A DNA stretch of 64,000 nt, from positions 96,464,501-96,528,500 of the forward strand of contig NC_060213.1 of NCBI RefSeq assembly GCF_021130785.1, in the 5' to 3' direction. Shown here in pieces: positions 22,561 through 32,225 of the stretch; within the stretch, counting starts at the first letter, position 1, and each line of letters starts with the position of its first letter. A model generated the notes under the pieces. The model worked only from the letters and a program-made list of their open reading frames with translations, was not told where the DNA came from and did not search any database. Both the position numbers and the translations under genes were made by a program. The stretch is from Homalodisca vitripennis. Taxonomy: Eukaryota > Arthropoda > Insecta > Hemiptera > Cicadellidae.

Positions 22561-22987
22561 ATGGCAGCTGAAAATAAAATCCACGCTGAAAGCAATTCGT
22601 ATTCTATAACAGAACTCTTAGGAAATAAAATAAAACCAACTAACGAACGATTTGGACTATGGCTTTTAAACGAAAATTTACATAACGATAATCTAATTAA
22701 AAATATTGGAGATATAAACTATACAGAAATTGGGCAAAGAATGAGCAAATTTAGAAGAATTACAGAACCTTTTTGCGATAATATTATGATTGTTAAAATA
22801 ACAGATTCTACAGATTTAGAAGGTAAATTGTTAAAGAAAGACGCTTGTGGGTCATTTAATAGTTACTTAAGAAGCAAATTTTCTAGATTTCCATTAGCAA
22901 AACATGGTGTAAAAGCGAAATTGCCACAATTTTTAGATTCTAATACAATAACAATAAAAGGAGTTAAACAAATTATACATAAAGATG
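22561..22987 (+). pseudogene. Truncated 5' part of the replication-like gene (left TIR)
   Basis: The first 142 codons are identical to the right-hand gene starting at 30627. Identity ends at 22987, and two codons later a stop in the LINE tail closes the frame. Either the LINE cut this copy or a gene conversion that extended the TIR stopped at the LINE. Confidence 0.85.
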
Positions 22988-23299
22988 AATAAATGAATGA
23001 ATGAATTGATTTTTTTATTTCCCAAAAATATGTACAATATTATAATACAATCTGTACAATTAATTTCTAAATTGTTACAATACCGAACAATTTTGAAATG
23101 TGAAGAAAGAATAAGAAATAATCATCATAGAATAAACAACATAAAATAAACATCATAAAAATAGCATCATGTATAAAAACATTGTCCTCGGGAAATGAGC
23201 CTGCATGGGCTATGATGCCTGTGCGCAGTCTCGAGTTGTTCACGCCTGAAGAAATAACGGACTGGATTAATAAAAAAAAAAAAAATGAATATAAATATA

Positions 23300-23395
23300 G
23301 TACAAAATAATACACCACTACACACCACACACATACATACACACACACATACATATATACATATATACACATATGCATGCACATACACATGCGAA
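23300..23395. repeat. CA/TA-rich simple repeat in the LINE 3' UTR
   Basis: Imperfect (CACACATA)-type repeats. Open frames on both strands here are low-complexity artefacts. Confidence 0.85.
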
Positions 23396-23584
23396 TATGC
23401 AATGAATATATTAAAAGGAAAAAACCGCGTAATTTTGCTTTGTACCTGTTTTAAAGCATTAAATATTATTAATTTTAAAACATATACATATTAGCAACAA
23501 TGGTAATTAAGCAGGGTCACCACAGATTATAATAGGTTATTGATAATGAATGATGATGGGATAGGAGTGGTGGCTGTTTACATG

Positions 23585-26500
23585 TCAAACTGTCCGTCTG
23601 TAGTTCGTAGACAGCACTGCCTCGGCCTCCTCAATAGACAATGATAATAACCACTGGTTAACCTTCCTTTTAAAAATAATTGTAGAAATTTCACTGAAAA
23701 AACTAAAATTTGGAAACTGTTTACTCATATTTATAAAAAGCACGTGAGCAAGATAGTATGAGTTGGTGTTAGAATAAGATTTAGTTAATTGCAATGGTAG
23801 AATTCCTGTTGATCTAGAATAACGTGTGTTATGGGTGTGTTGAGTTCTTACAAATAAATCATCTAAATTTTTATACATGTGTATTAAAAGAGATTTTATA
23901 AAAAGTTGTCTTATTGTAAATATTTTAGTTTCTTGAAATAAAATGGATGTTGAAAACCTATGACATTTTTTAAAAGCTACTTTCAAAATTGTTTTCTGAA
24001 CCGTAAAAAGAGGATCAAGATTTGATTTATAAGCTGCCCCCCAAGAAATTATCCCAAATGCAAACAGAGATTGCACGTATGCATAATATACCATTTTCAT
24101 TTCTTGAACAGCAAGAATATCCCTAAGGTTCTTAAAGGCAAAGATATACTTTCGGGTCTTTTGTTTGAGATATTCAATATGGTCTGACCATTTCAAACGG
24201 AAATCTAAAATAACGCCAAGATATTTATACGAGTTTATTTTTTCGATTGCTTCACAAATACAGGTACTGTTACTGTGATTTCCACAATTATGTATGATCA
24301 GATTTCCTAAGACATAATCCGACTGAGGATTCAAAGAAATTGGCATAAATTTTGTTTTAGTTATATTTAGGGAAAGGACATTCTGATCAAACCACTTTTT
24401 CAATAACATTAAATCACTTAATGCTTCTCGTCTCACATCCGCCCATGTATTTCCTTTCAGAAAAATAAGTGTGTCGTCGGCAAATAATGTTATTTTTCCG
24501 TTTAAATTTAGCTTGGCAATATTATTTATATATAATAAGAACAGAATTGGCCCAAGTGTACTCCCTTGAACTACACCGTAGTCTACATTAATTGCATCGC
24601 TACTAACATTACAAATTGAGACATATTGTTTTCTATTGGTAAAATAACTTTGAAACCAGGTAAGGGCATTGCCCCTAACACCTAATTGTTCTAATTTATT
24701 CATTAACTTATTTCTATCAACAGAGTCAAAGGCTTTTTTGAGGTCTAAAAAGATTAGCATTGATTTTTTGTTTTCTGAGATTGCACTATTTAATTCTTTA
24801 TTTAAATCAAACAATGCATCCGAAATACTCCTGTCGTCCCTAAACCCATACTGACACTGAGAAAGTACATTATTTACCTGGAGAAAATGTACGAGCTGTT
24901 CCTTAACTACCTTCTCCAGTACCTTAGCAAAGACACTCAAGAGGGATATCGGACGGAAGTTGTTTTTGTCAGTAAAGCTGTTTGACTTGTGCAAAGGGTA
25001 CACTTTAGCCAACTTAAAATTGTCAGGGAATATTCCCTGGGTTATACTTAAATTGATCAAGTATAGCAGTGGTTTCATAAAAGTGCTTAAATTGTCCTTG
25101 AGGACCCGTGCAGAAACGCCATCATGACCCGGGGCAGAGCCTCCACGTAAATTTGTCACGTGCCGTATTATGTCCAGTTCTGTCACCGTACGTAACGTAA
25201 ATGTCGCATCCAGTCTATAGTCGCTATCGCTCACCACTGGGTCCCCTACCGGGTTAATTGTATCGGCTAACGTTTTCCCAACAGACGCAAAATAATTATT
25301 GAAATCATTTGCTACTTGAGTAATTTTATCGTTAGTAATGTTTGAATTTGTCGGCAGAAACTTTCGTATTGGAAATGTATCCCTGGTTTGCACCCTACCC
25401 GCCAATTCGTTTACTATTCCCCAAAACATTTTAGGGTCTTTTCTGTTTTCAGTAATTTTAAAACGATAATATTCTCTCTTAGCGTGTTTTAATGATGTGC
25501 TTAGAGTTTGTCTATAGTTGTGGTAATAATGTTTTAATGACACATTAAAAGGTTGTTTTTTAATTATTTTACTTAACTTATCCCTCGCTCTTATTGAACA
25601 AATCAATCCCGCAGATATCCAAGGCTTAAGTTTCTTAGATCTAGTAGATATTTTATTACTTAACTTTGTGGCATTCTCGATTGATTTCTGTACTATATCG
25701 TTAAATAGAGTGGAACAAGTATTGGCCTCCAAGGACTCAAGTACGGGTTCCCAGTGGGCGCGTGTCAGGTTGTCAGCAAGTAACATTCGGTCTACGTACG
25801 TAGCTGTATCAGTCTGTGTCTTGTTAGTGGCCGTAGGTCCGGTTATTGTCAAAACAGTGCTGTAATGATCTGTGAGGCTTGTCTCGACCACAGCTGCTCT
25901 AACTCTACTCATATCTCTATATCGTACAAAAATGTGATCGAGACAAGACTGAGTGTTTTCAGTTACTCTAGTAGGTTTGTCTACACATTTCACAAGTCCC
26001 GTTCCAAGTAAACAATTCATGTATTTATCCGTCAGCACTTCGTTCTTAAGCAAGTCTATGTTTATGTCTCCTATCAATACACACATTTTGTTTCTAAACG
26101 TTCTCGAATAATAATTTTCTAACTCATCTATAAATAAGTGTAAATTGCTATCAAAAGTTCTGTAAAGTGCAAGTAAGTTGAACTGTTCTCCTAAATAAAT
26201 AAAATCTAAACTAATTCCAAACACCTCCCCCAACGTAATCTGCGTGGCAGTGGCAGTCAATCGCTTGTTTACATAAAGTATTGTCCCGTCATTCCGGTTC
26301 CGTTGCTTATCTGTAAAGTAAATGTCAAAGCCATCAATGCTCACCCCCTCCACCCCATCACTCAGCCAACACTCAGTCATAACTAATATATCCAGATTAA
26401 AGTTCAAATGGCTTAAATAAATCATCAGTTCATCTATGTTTTTTGAATAACTCCTAATATTACAGTGATATATTTTTAGTTTGTCGTGACCATTGTTGCT

Positions 26501-26593
26501 ACTAAAAAAATTATTGAGAAGTGAAAAATCTGGGATTTGTATGCATGAGTTAATTTCAATTAGATCATTATCGCTGCCCTCTATCGGATCCAT
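23585..26593 (-). CDS. LINE ORF2: endonuclease and reverse transcriptase (1002 aa)
   Basis: The protein has an apurinic-type endonuclease domain at about residues 38-250 (HCNIRSYSKNIDEL, MTECWL, LIGDINIDLL, SCLDHIFV, LTDHYSTV) and a reverse transcriptase at about 460-730, with FRPISLLSVFAKVLEK, YGFRDDRSISDAL, FLDLKKAFDSVD, GVVQGSTLGPILFLLYINN and the catalytic FADDTLIF. A C-terminal region with YKYLGVILD and ISWGAAYKSN follows. No RNase H domain is seen. The frame is unbroken over 3 kb, so the insertion is recent or was recently active. Motifs fit the CR1/L2/Rex-like part of the non-LTR tree; the exact clade is uncertain. The protein would copy the element RNA at a nicked genomic site. Confidence 0.93.
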   Translation of the reverse strand: MDPIEGSDNDLIEINSCIQIPDFSLLNNFFSSNNGHDKLKIYHCNIRSYSKNIDELMIYLSHLNFNLDILVMTECWLSDGVEGVSIDGFDIYFTDKQRNRNDGTILYVNKRLTATATQITLGEVFGISLDFIYLGEQFNLLALYRTFDSNLHLFIDELENYYSRTFRNKMCVLIGDINIDLLKNEVLTDKYMNCLLGTGLVKCVDKPTRVTENTQSCLDHIFVRYRDMSRVRAAVVETSLTDHYSTVLTITGPTATNKTQTDTATYVDRMLLADNLTRAHWEPVLESLEANTCSTLFNDIVQKSIENATKLSNKISTRSKKLKPWISAGLICSIRARDKLSKIIKKQPFNVSLKHYYHNYRQTLSTSLKHAKREYYRFKITENRKDPKMFWGIVNELAGRVQTRDTFPIRKFLPTNSNITNDKITQVANDFNNYFASVGKTLADTINPVGDPVVSDSDYRLDATFTLRTVTELDIIRHVTNLRGGSAPGHDGVSARVLKDNLSTFMKPLLYLINLSITQGIFPDNFKLAKVYPLHKSNSFTDKNNFRPISLLSVFAKVLEKVVKEQLVHFLQVNNVLSQCQYGFRDDRSISDALFDLNKELNSAISENKKSMLIFLDLKKAFDSVDRNKLMNKLEQLGVRGNALTWFQSYFTNRKQYVSICNVSSDAINVDYGVVQGSTLGPILFLLYINNIAKLNLNGKITLFADDTLIFLKGNTWADVRREALSDLMLLKKWFDQNVLSLNITKTKFMPISLNPQSDYVLGNLIIHNCGNHSNSTCICEAIEKINSYKYLGVILDFRLKWSDHIEYLKQKTRKYIFAFKNLRDILAVQEMKMVYYAYVQSLFAFGIISWGAAYKSNLDPLFTVQKTILKVAFKKCHRFSTSILFQETKIFTIRQLFIKSLLIHMYKNLDDLFVRTQHTHNTRYSRSTGILPLQLTKSYSNTNSYYLAHVLFINMSKQFPNFSFFSEISTIIFKRKVNQWLLSLSIEEAEAVLSTNYRRTV

Positions 26594-26640
26594 AGCCCAC
26601 GACGCCCACCTGCCCAGTGAACAGTACTAAATTAATTTAA

Positions 26641-27202
26641 TAGTCATGTTTATGTTTTAAGTTATACCACTATAATATGAAAAAGATCTAAGTTGGCATA
26701 GTACCAATACAAAAAAGTTCTAAAAAACATATACTCCAATTATTAAACACTATAATATGAGAATAAGAACTGAATCGATAAATTTTGTGCGCATAGTCTT
26801 CTGCTAAGCTCACTATTATTATACAATAACTATTTTAGTGTATGATAAAAATAATAAACCTTGAACTAAATTATTTAATCTTAATATTATGTCTAATCTG
26901 ATATATACATATGTGTTTATGACAATAAATTAATATAAACACAACTGTGTTCCGAACTAAAATCAAGTTTAGCTTAAGAGTATTCTACATCATTATACTT
27001 TAAAATTGAAAGAAAACAAATTACAATATGCATTCCTAACTTTATTTATGAAACAAGCATAACAGAGTCCTATATTTTACTTGCTTAGTCATACGCTAAA
27101 CTATACCATTCTTATTTTTAATGTATGATTAAAATTATGTACTTATCAATTAAAACTAGCCCCCTTACAATTTTTGTTGAACACACACGCACACACACAC
27201 AT

Positions 27203-27280
<78 letters not shown>

Positions 27281-27660
27281 GCGCGTGTTAATTTATTGGT
27301 TGTGTACATGAGTTGTTGTTTATTATTTAATTGTTAATTATATTATCTTGTTATACATTTTCATGTTTATATTGTTATACATTTTCATAGTTTATATTGT
27401 TATACATTCTCATAGATTACATTGTTATACATTGTCACAGTTTATATCGTTGTACATTCTCACAGTTTATATAATGGTTATTTGTTGTAGTGCCATATGT
27501 ATGCGTATGCAAATGCGCACAATGCAAACTAAGGTAAAAAATATAGTTTTTTTTGTTTTGTTTGAGTAACCAAATGTAATTATTTAAAAACTATAAAACA
27601 GAGAAATGTATTGATTGCAGTGTAAACAGGCCATATTTATATAACGTTTATTATTTATAT
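26641..27660. repeat. Non-coding centre: simple and tandem repeats
   Basis: Two diverged copies of a segment ending GTGTATGATAAAAAT / ATGTATGATTAAAAT lie near 26790-26870 and 27085-27140. 27181-27280 is (AC)n. 27345-27475 is a tandem repeat of about 29 bp (TATATTGTTATACATTYTCA). I could not find the continuation of the left truncated replication-like gene here, which would be expected if the LINE had simply inserted. Confidence 0.6.
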
Positions 27661-27668
27661 TTATATTC

Positions 27669-27810
27669 TACGTTCCACGTTCACGTTCCACGTTCTACGT
27701 TCCACGTTCACGTTCCACGTTCTACGTTCCACGTTCACGTTCCACGTTCTACGTTCCACGTTCTACGTTCCACGTTCACGTTCCACGTTCACGTTCACGT
27801 TCCGCGTTCC
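27669..27810. repeat. Tandem array of ACGTTC-type 6-8-mers
   Basis: About 140 bp are built from CACGTTC, CACGTTCC and TACGTTCC units, ending 19 bp before the ATG of the 133-aa gene. It is GC-richer than its surroundings. It may be an upstream control array or simple-sequence expansion. Confidence 0.85.
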
Positions 27811-27828
27811 AAATTTTTTTCTTAATAA

Positions 27829-28230
27829 ATGGATAGAGCACTAACATTATTACAAAGCGAAAAAGATAAAATCGAAGAAGAAAGAAATAATAAAATTTTA
27901 GAATTAATACAAAATGTCGAGACAGATTTTAAGAATTTAAGAGCAAGTTTATACAATCTTCTAGATGAAAAATATAAGCCAGAACTCGTAGAAATACAGT
28001 TTAAAAATAGTAAAAGCTTTGTAAATATTTTAAACAATACAGAATCAGATTCTTTTACATTAGATACAGAAGACGAAGATAAAATATTAGAGATTATTAA
28101 AAAAGTTGTTAACAGCACAATTGATGTAGATTCTAACGATTTACAAAATATTTCTGGAGGAAGACTCTATAAATACAGATTTAGAAGTTCTAAGTATGGT
28201 AGTGGATTAAGACAACATTTAAAATTCTAA
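27829..28230 (+). CDS. Small element protein D (133 aa): coiled coil with basic Gly-rich tail
   Basis: The ATG at 27829 follows TTTTTTTCTTAATAA, nearly the same 15 bases as before the replication-like gene, which fixes the start and ties the gene to the element. Residues 1-50 are charged and helical (LLQSEKDKIEEERNNKILEL), likely a coiled coil. An acidic stretch lies at about 78-90. The C-terminus (SGGRLYKYRFRSSKYGSGL) is basic and glycine-rich. Such a tail could bind nucleic acid or a partner surface; no family is recognised. It converges on the replication-like gene, with 38 bp between stop codons. It is single-copy in the unique centre. Confidence 0.65.
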   Translation: MDRALTLLQSEKDKIEEERNNKILELIQNVETDFKNLRASLYNLLDEKYKPELVEIQFKNSKSFVNILNNTESDSFTLDTEDEDKILEIIKKVVNSTIDVDSNDLQNISGGRLYKYRFRSSKYGSGLRQHLKF

Positions 28231-28268
28231 ACACGTCTTTCTATTCTTTTTAACATGTTGGACTAATT

Positions 28269-30627
28269 TTACCCAACAAATACAAATCTTTCTTTATGTT
28301 GGCCTGGAGTGTTTCTTAATATATCTAATTTAATTTTTAACTTGTAATTTACATCAATTTTTCTATCTCTTATTTCTTTTTCTAACCAATAATTAGAAAT
28401 ATAACAATCTTGTATATTTTCGAATTTTAAAATGTGTCTTTCTTTTTTCCTATAAACTATTGTAGACAAAGCAGTTATTTCCATTTCTAATCCTTCTTGT
28501 AAATCTTCTAATCTTTTACAATCCTTTACTTTTATGGTTCCAAGAATGTTATTCATTCTTAGATTTTGTACTTGATTTCTATCTTCTTCTTTGTAAATAA
28601 TATCTTCCTTATTTTTTAAAACATCTAAAGTGTTTAGTGTAACAATTTTAGGAAAAGTATTACCATTAAAAGAAGTTAAACCATCTGTCTTTATCTCCAT
28701 AATTGGTTTATCGATTGGATAGTAAATAATATTTAAGTCATTATATGGGATTAAAATAAATCCTTCTTCCTTTAAATTTTCCTTGTTGTTGTACAATTCG
28801 ATAAACTTATTTTAAAAAAGTCCTTTAACAAAATAAACAGATTTTTTGCCATCTTTTTCTGCTAAAACTCCAACATAGCTAAATCTAGTCTTTCTATTAA
28901 CTACAAATGCAGAGATTTTATAGCGTCCTGTAGTACTTAAATCCTTCCATTGTTTCGAAAAATGATCAACTAATTCGTTTTCGATTTCTCTAATTTGTTT
29001 ATCTTTTTCCAAACTATCTTTATATTTTTCCTGTTCTTCTTTTAAGTTTTCTAGATAGTTTCTTTTCCTAGTTTCCATACTTATTTCCTCAAATTCTTGT
29101 TCTCTTTTTTTAATACTTTTTAAAAAGATAGAATTTAATGGATTAATTTTCTTAAATGTATTTGGAAATAATTTGTTTGCAATATTGAATCTCTTTCGAT
29201 AGATAGTAGGAACAACATTTTTGGTGTTTATTAGTCCTAATTCTTCTAAATTGATCTCTTTTGGAATCGTCGAAAATAATGTATTAGACTTAGAAAAATA
29301 TGTGTTACCTTCTTTTATATAACATTTGTGTTTTATCTTAACAAAAGTTTTATCTTTTTTGTCTTCTTTTACATAGATCAAGTTAACTGGTAAAAGATTA
29401 AAGCTAAATGCAGATATTATGTATGTAATCAACTTATTTCTTTCTTCCTTATCTGTTGGTAATTTTATTTGTATTCCTGTTAGTTTTTTTTGTATTGTTA
29501 TTTCCCCAATAAACATATTGTAAGATATCGTTAAAAACTATACAGCAACTGTTTTTTAATGTATTCGTTAATTTTGTCCACATTTTCGATAAGGATACAG
29601 AATAAAATGGAGCATTCTTAAAATATCTTCTATTCTGTTTTAATAAACTTATACAATCATCTAACGGATCAAATTCTTTATCGGTTTCGAAATTTTCGTT
29701 TACATAATTGTAAATAGTTGCTTCTAATCTCGTAATTCCATTATTTGTTGCTAACTCACAAGTGAATGTTTCTTTTAATCTTTTATCAGGACAATTTGCA
29801 AAATTTACTATATGGTTGCCTAATTGCTTATTAATTCCTGGACTCGTCATTTGGCAGATAAATTTATTATATATTTTTACTCTAGAATTAGAACTTAACC
29901 AAGTTAAACAATCTTTTCCAACAGTTTTGTCGTTATCTACAATAATTTTAGAACCATTTGTATATTCTCCTTGTTTACAAAAATTATAATTTTCTATTAA
30001 ATATTCAATCATCTCTACTTTGTTAAAAATTCCAGAAAAATCTTGCGTTATATCTAAATCTAATAAATAATAATGTTCTATAGCTAGTTGCTCTAATATT
30101 TCTGGTAGTTCTTCCAATAATATTAATAGTTTTACGTCTGCTAGTTCTATTTTGTATGGAATTGCAACTGGTTTTTTATACTTATTTTTAATAACTTTTA
30201 CATCTTTATGTATAATTTGTTTAACTCCTTTTATTGTTATTGTATTAGAATCTAAAAATTGTGGCAATTTCGCTTTTACACCATGTTTTGCTAATGGAAA
30301 TCTAGAAAATTTGCTTCTTAAGTAACTATTAAATGACCCACAAGCGTCTTTCTTTAACAATTTACCTTCTAAATCTGTAGAATCTGTTATTTTAACAATC
30401 ATAATATTATCGCAAAAAGGTTCTGTAATTCTTCTAAATTTGCTCATTCTTTGCCCAATTTCTGTATAGTTTATATCTCCAATATTTTTAATTAGATTAT
30501 CGTTATGTAAATTTTCGTTTAAAAGCCATAGTCCAAATCGTTCGTTAGTTGGTTTTATTTTATTTCCTAAGAGTTCTGTTATAGAATACGAATTGCTTTC
30601 AGCGTGGATTTTATTTTCAGCTGCCAT
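28269..30627 (-). pseudogene. Replication-initiator-like gene in three open segments (right copy)
   Basis: Segment 1 (30627-29449, 392 aa) starts in the TAAATGG context. Residues about 190-200 (LLDLDITQDFSG), 250-262 (RVKIYNKF) and 300-310 (GITRLEATIY) have the order and spacing seen in Rep_trans-type rolling-circle initiators, where the Tyr of a Y-x-K motif is catalytic; this is a motif inference. Segment 2 (29516-28812, 234 aa) overlaps segment 1 by 68 bp in another frame, near GGGG and an A8 run. Segment 3 (28796-28269) continues the frame of segment 2 after a single TAA at 28812-28814. The three look like one gene of about 780 codons with two lesions, or a gene using frameshifting and readthrough. 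Segment 2 is coiled-coil-rich near its middle. No helicase Walker motif is seen. Confidence 0.55.
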
Positions 30628-30920
30628 TTATTAAGAAAAAATTTTAACTAAGATTTTTAGTTTGTAAATATTTAGGTAAAAATATTTAAAATATATCAAT
30701 TTATGTTAGAATTTGAGGTCAGCTGAAATTTTTCCACCTAAATATTTGATTAAAAATGCAACATTTTCAGCAAAACCTAGTTAAATTTAAGAAATTTCTA
30801 GAGAAATTTTGCAAAAACTTGATAAATTTTTGGTCAGCTGAAAAGTAGTATAGTAACCCTCCTTTCTTACCTATTTGATATTTTCAGGTTTTTCGTTAAG
30901 AGTTTTATCAATTTCTTCGA
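30628..30920 (-). promoter_or_regulatory. Repeat-bearing region upstream of the replication-like gene (right TIR)
   Basis: Mirror of 22268-22560 with the same pair of TTTCAGCTGACC direct repeats and the 12-nt inverted repeat. This copy faces the long version of the gene. Confidence 0.5.
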
Positions 30921-31235
30921 TCATTTCAGACTTAGTTTTATCGTTTGTTTCAATGGACAATTTTTCAGCGATTGATTGAATTTTTCATCATTAAATAGAT
31001 TGAGATCTTTTTTATCTTCCTTAAAGTTTTTCTTTAATTCTCGTAATTTTTCTATATTGTACATCTTTTCATGATCTACAATTTGATTTTCTTTAGCCCA
31101 ATTCCTCAAATAATTTAGTTCTTTTTCATAAATATCTTTATTTTTCAGATGATTCTTTGAATTATAATGCCTGGTGTAATGATGTTCAAAAACATCTTTT
31201 TTGCAGTATGGACATGATACCTTTTTCCTCTCCAT
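30921..31235 (-). CDS. Small zinc-finger protein B (104 aa), right TIR copy
   Basis: Identical to the gene at 21953-22267, including the zinc-finger residues Cys8, Cys11, His23 and His29 and the C-terminal frame anomaly. Identity of the anomaly in both TIRs means it predates, or was copied by, the last homogenisation of the repeats. Confidence 0.65.
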   Translation of the reverse strand: MERKKVSCPYCKKDVFEHHYTRHYNSKNHLKNKDIYEKELNYLRNWAKENQIVDHEKMYNIEKLRELKKNFKEDKKDLNLFNDEKFNQSLKNCPLKQTIKLSLK

Positions 31236-31457
31236 TTAAATAGGGAAAATTTCTTAACTATGAATTTGAAAAAGTAATGATTTTTACTAGAATTTGACAG
31301 AAATCAGCACATTTTCTAGTGAAACAGTGATAGATTCTTCTATTTATTATAGAAAAATCTGTAAACTAAGACTTCAAATTGTGCTGATCTCTGTCAAATT
31401 CTAGTAAAAATCATTACTTTTTCAAATTCATAGTTAAGAAATTTTTACCTTATTTAA
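31236..31457. promoter_or_regulatory. Palindromic bidirectional promoter region (right TIR)
   Basis: Mirror copy of 21731-21952, separating the divergent genes B (minus) and A (plus). Confidence 0.75.
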
Positions 31458-31763
31458 ATGGAGCTACTAAAGGAATTAAATGAGGTTGGTGATTTAAAGT
31501 TCAAAGAATATAAGAAATTAATGGAATTAGAAGAAAATAAGAAGTATAAAATTGTGACATTGGATAAAATGAAAGATAAATTCGGGCTTACAATCATAGC
31601 AGAATTAGAAGATTTCAAAGTACATTTGCCAAATAGATTTTTGACTGTTTTGGATGAAAAAAAGATTAAAGAATTGAATAAACATGATAAATTACACTTG
31701 GTTGTTACTGGAAAGAAGACTATTAAAGATAAAGACTGTGTTACTATAAATTTTGTAGAGTAG
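31458..31763 (+). CDS. Small element protein A (101 aa), right TIR copy
   Basis: Identical to the minus-strand gene at 21425-21730, with the same TTTAAATGG start. It reads outward toward the element end. Confidence 0.7.
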   Translation: MELLKELNEVGDLKFKEYKKLMELEENKKYKIVTLDKMKDKFGLTIIAELEDFKVHLPNRFLTVLDEKKIKELNKHDKLHLVVTGKKTIKDKDCVTINFVE

Positions 31764-31953
31764 AAGATTTTTCGTCGTAGCAGACATTTCAAATAGATTG
31801 ATTTGACAGCTCAAGAAAGTAGAAGCAAACAGCTATAGATTCGGTAATTTTTCATTCGTGAGTTACAGATTCGTTTGTTGTCCTTTAAACAGTATTTTAT
31901 GTTGATTTTCTGACTGTCCCAAAAGTGGTCTAGAACCGCCATATTACTATCTA

Positions 31954-31954
<1 letters not shown>

Positions 31955-32031
<77 letters not shown>
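31955..32031. repeat. (TA)n tract, right flank of the long-TIR element
   Basis: TA repeat interrupted by one TTTA near 32018. Longer than the left tract. Confidence 0.9.
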
Positions 32032-32032
<1 letters not shown>

Positions 32033-32034
32033 GT

Positions 32035-32225
32035 GTCACATCATAAGATTCGGCAGAACTCTAAAGAAAGTTTTTACAATCTTATCTATATACACAAACT
32101 TCATGCAAATTTTAAAGTCTGTAGATCAGTTCATCTTCGAAATATTTTTCGGGCAGATGGACAGATAGAAATGATATTTTTCCTGCTCCTCGAGTGACAA
32201 GATTCGCTACCACTAATCTAATAAT
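32035..32225. repeat. Probable transposon fragment after the (TA)n tract
   Basis: The segments ACACAAACTTCATGCAAATT, GTAGATCAGTTCATC and GGCAGATGGACAGATAGAA are typical of degenerate element tails next to microsatellites in insect genomes. The family is not identified. Confidence 0.4.

Larger units (their letters stand above)
21232..22987 (+). repeat. Left terminal inverted repeat (1756 bp)
   Basis: It begins AAGTAGATAGTAATATGGCG and matches the reverse complement of 30201-31956 without any gap and, as far as I compared, without substitutions. It ends at CATAAAGATG (22987), where the inserted LINE tail starts. Confidence 0.95.
22988..26640 (-). mobile_element. CR1/L2-like LINE with intact ORF2, nested at the left TIR boundary
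   Basis: The element is on the minus strand with its 3' end at 22988. The tail reads AATAAAAAAATC followed by ATTC repeats, the microsatellite-type tail usual for CR1/L2-type LINEs. A 3' UTR of about 590 bp includes a purine/A run at 23271-23284 and an AC/AT-rich tract. The 5' end is uncertain: ORF2 starts at 26593, no ORF1 is visible upstream, and I place the edge near 26640 only by proximity. No clear target duplication is seen. Confidence 0.75.
21232..31956. mobile_element. Long-TIR virus-like or self-synthesising DNA element, ~10.7 kb, unclassified
   Basis: The ends are perfect inverted repeats: every coordinate x in 21232-22987 pairs with 53188-x. The element lies in a (TA)n tract. Its genes lack introns, are AT- and lysine-rich and start in a common TAAATGG context. 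Gene types: a 101-aa protein, a 104-aa zinc-finger protein (both in each TIR), a large replication-like gene starting in the TIR, and a 133-aa protein in the centre. A LINE of about 3.65 kb is inserted at the inner edge of the left TIR, so the element proper is about 7 kb. Long TIRs fit Polinton-like elements, linear viral genomes or fold-back transposons, but I see no integrase, DNA polymerase B, transposase or capsid. Class is unresolved. Confidence 0.8.
30201..31956 (-). repeat. Right terminal inverted repeat (1756 bp)
   Basis: Reverse complement of 21232-22987. Homology ends at 30201, inside the replication-like gene, which continues into the unique centre here. Confidence 0.95.

Noticed and set aside
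27118..27337. Open frames over the (AC)n tract, and similar frames at 23067-23494
   Set aside because: Low-complexity dinucleotide translation (Cys-Val or Thr-His repeats).
21232..31956. Polinton/Maverick element
   Set aside because: Long TIRs fit, but no DNA polymerase B, retroviral-type integrase, ATPase, protease or capsid frame is present, and the (TA)n tract hides any 6-bp target duplication.
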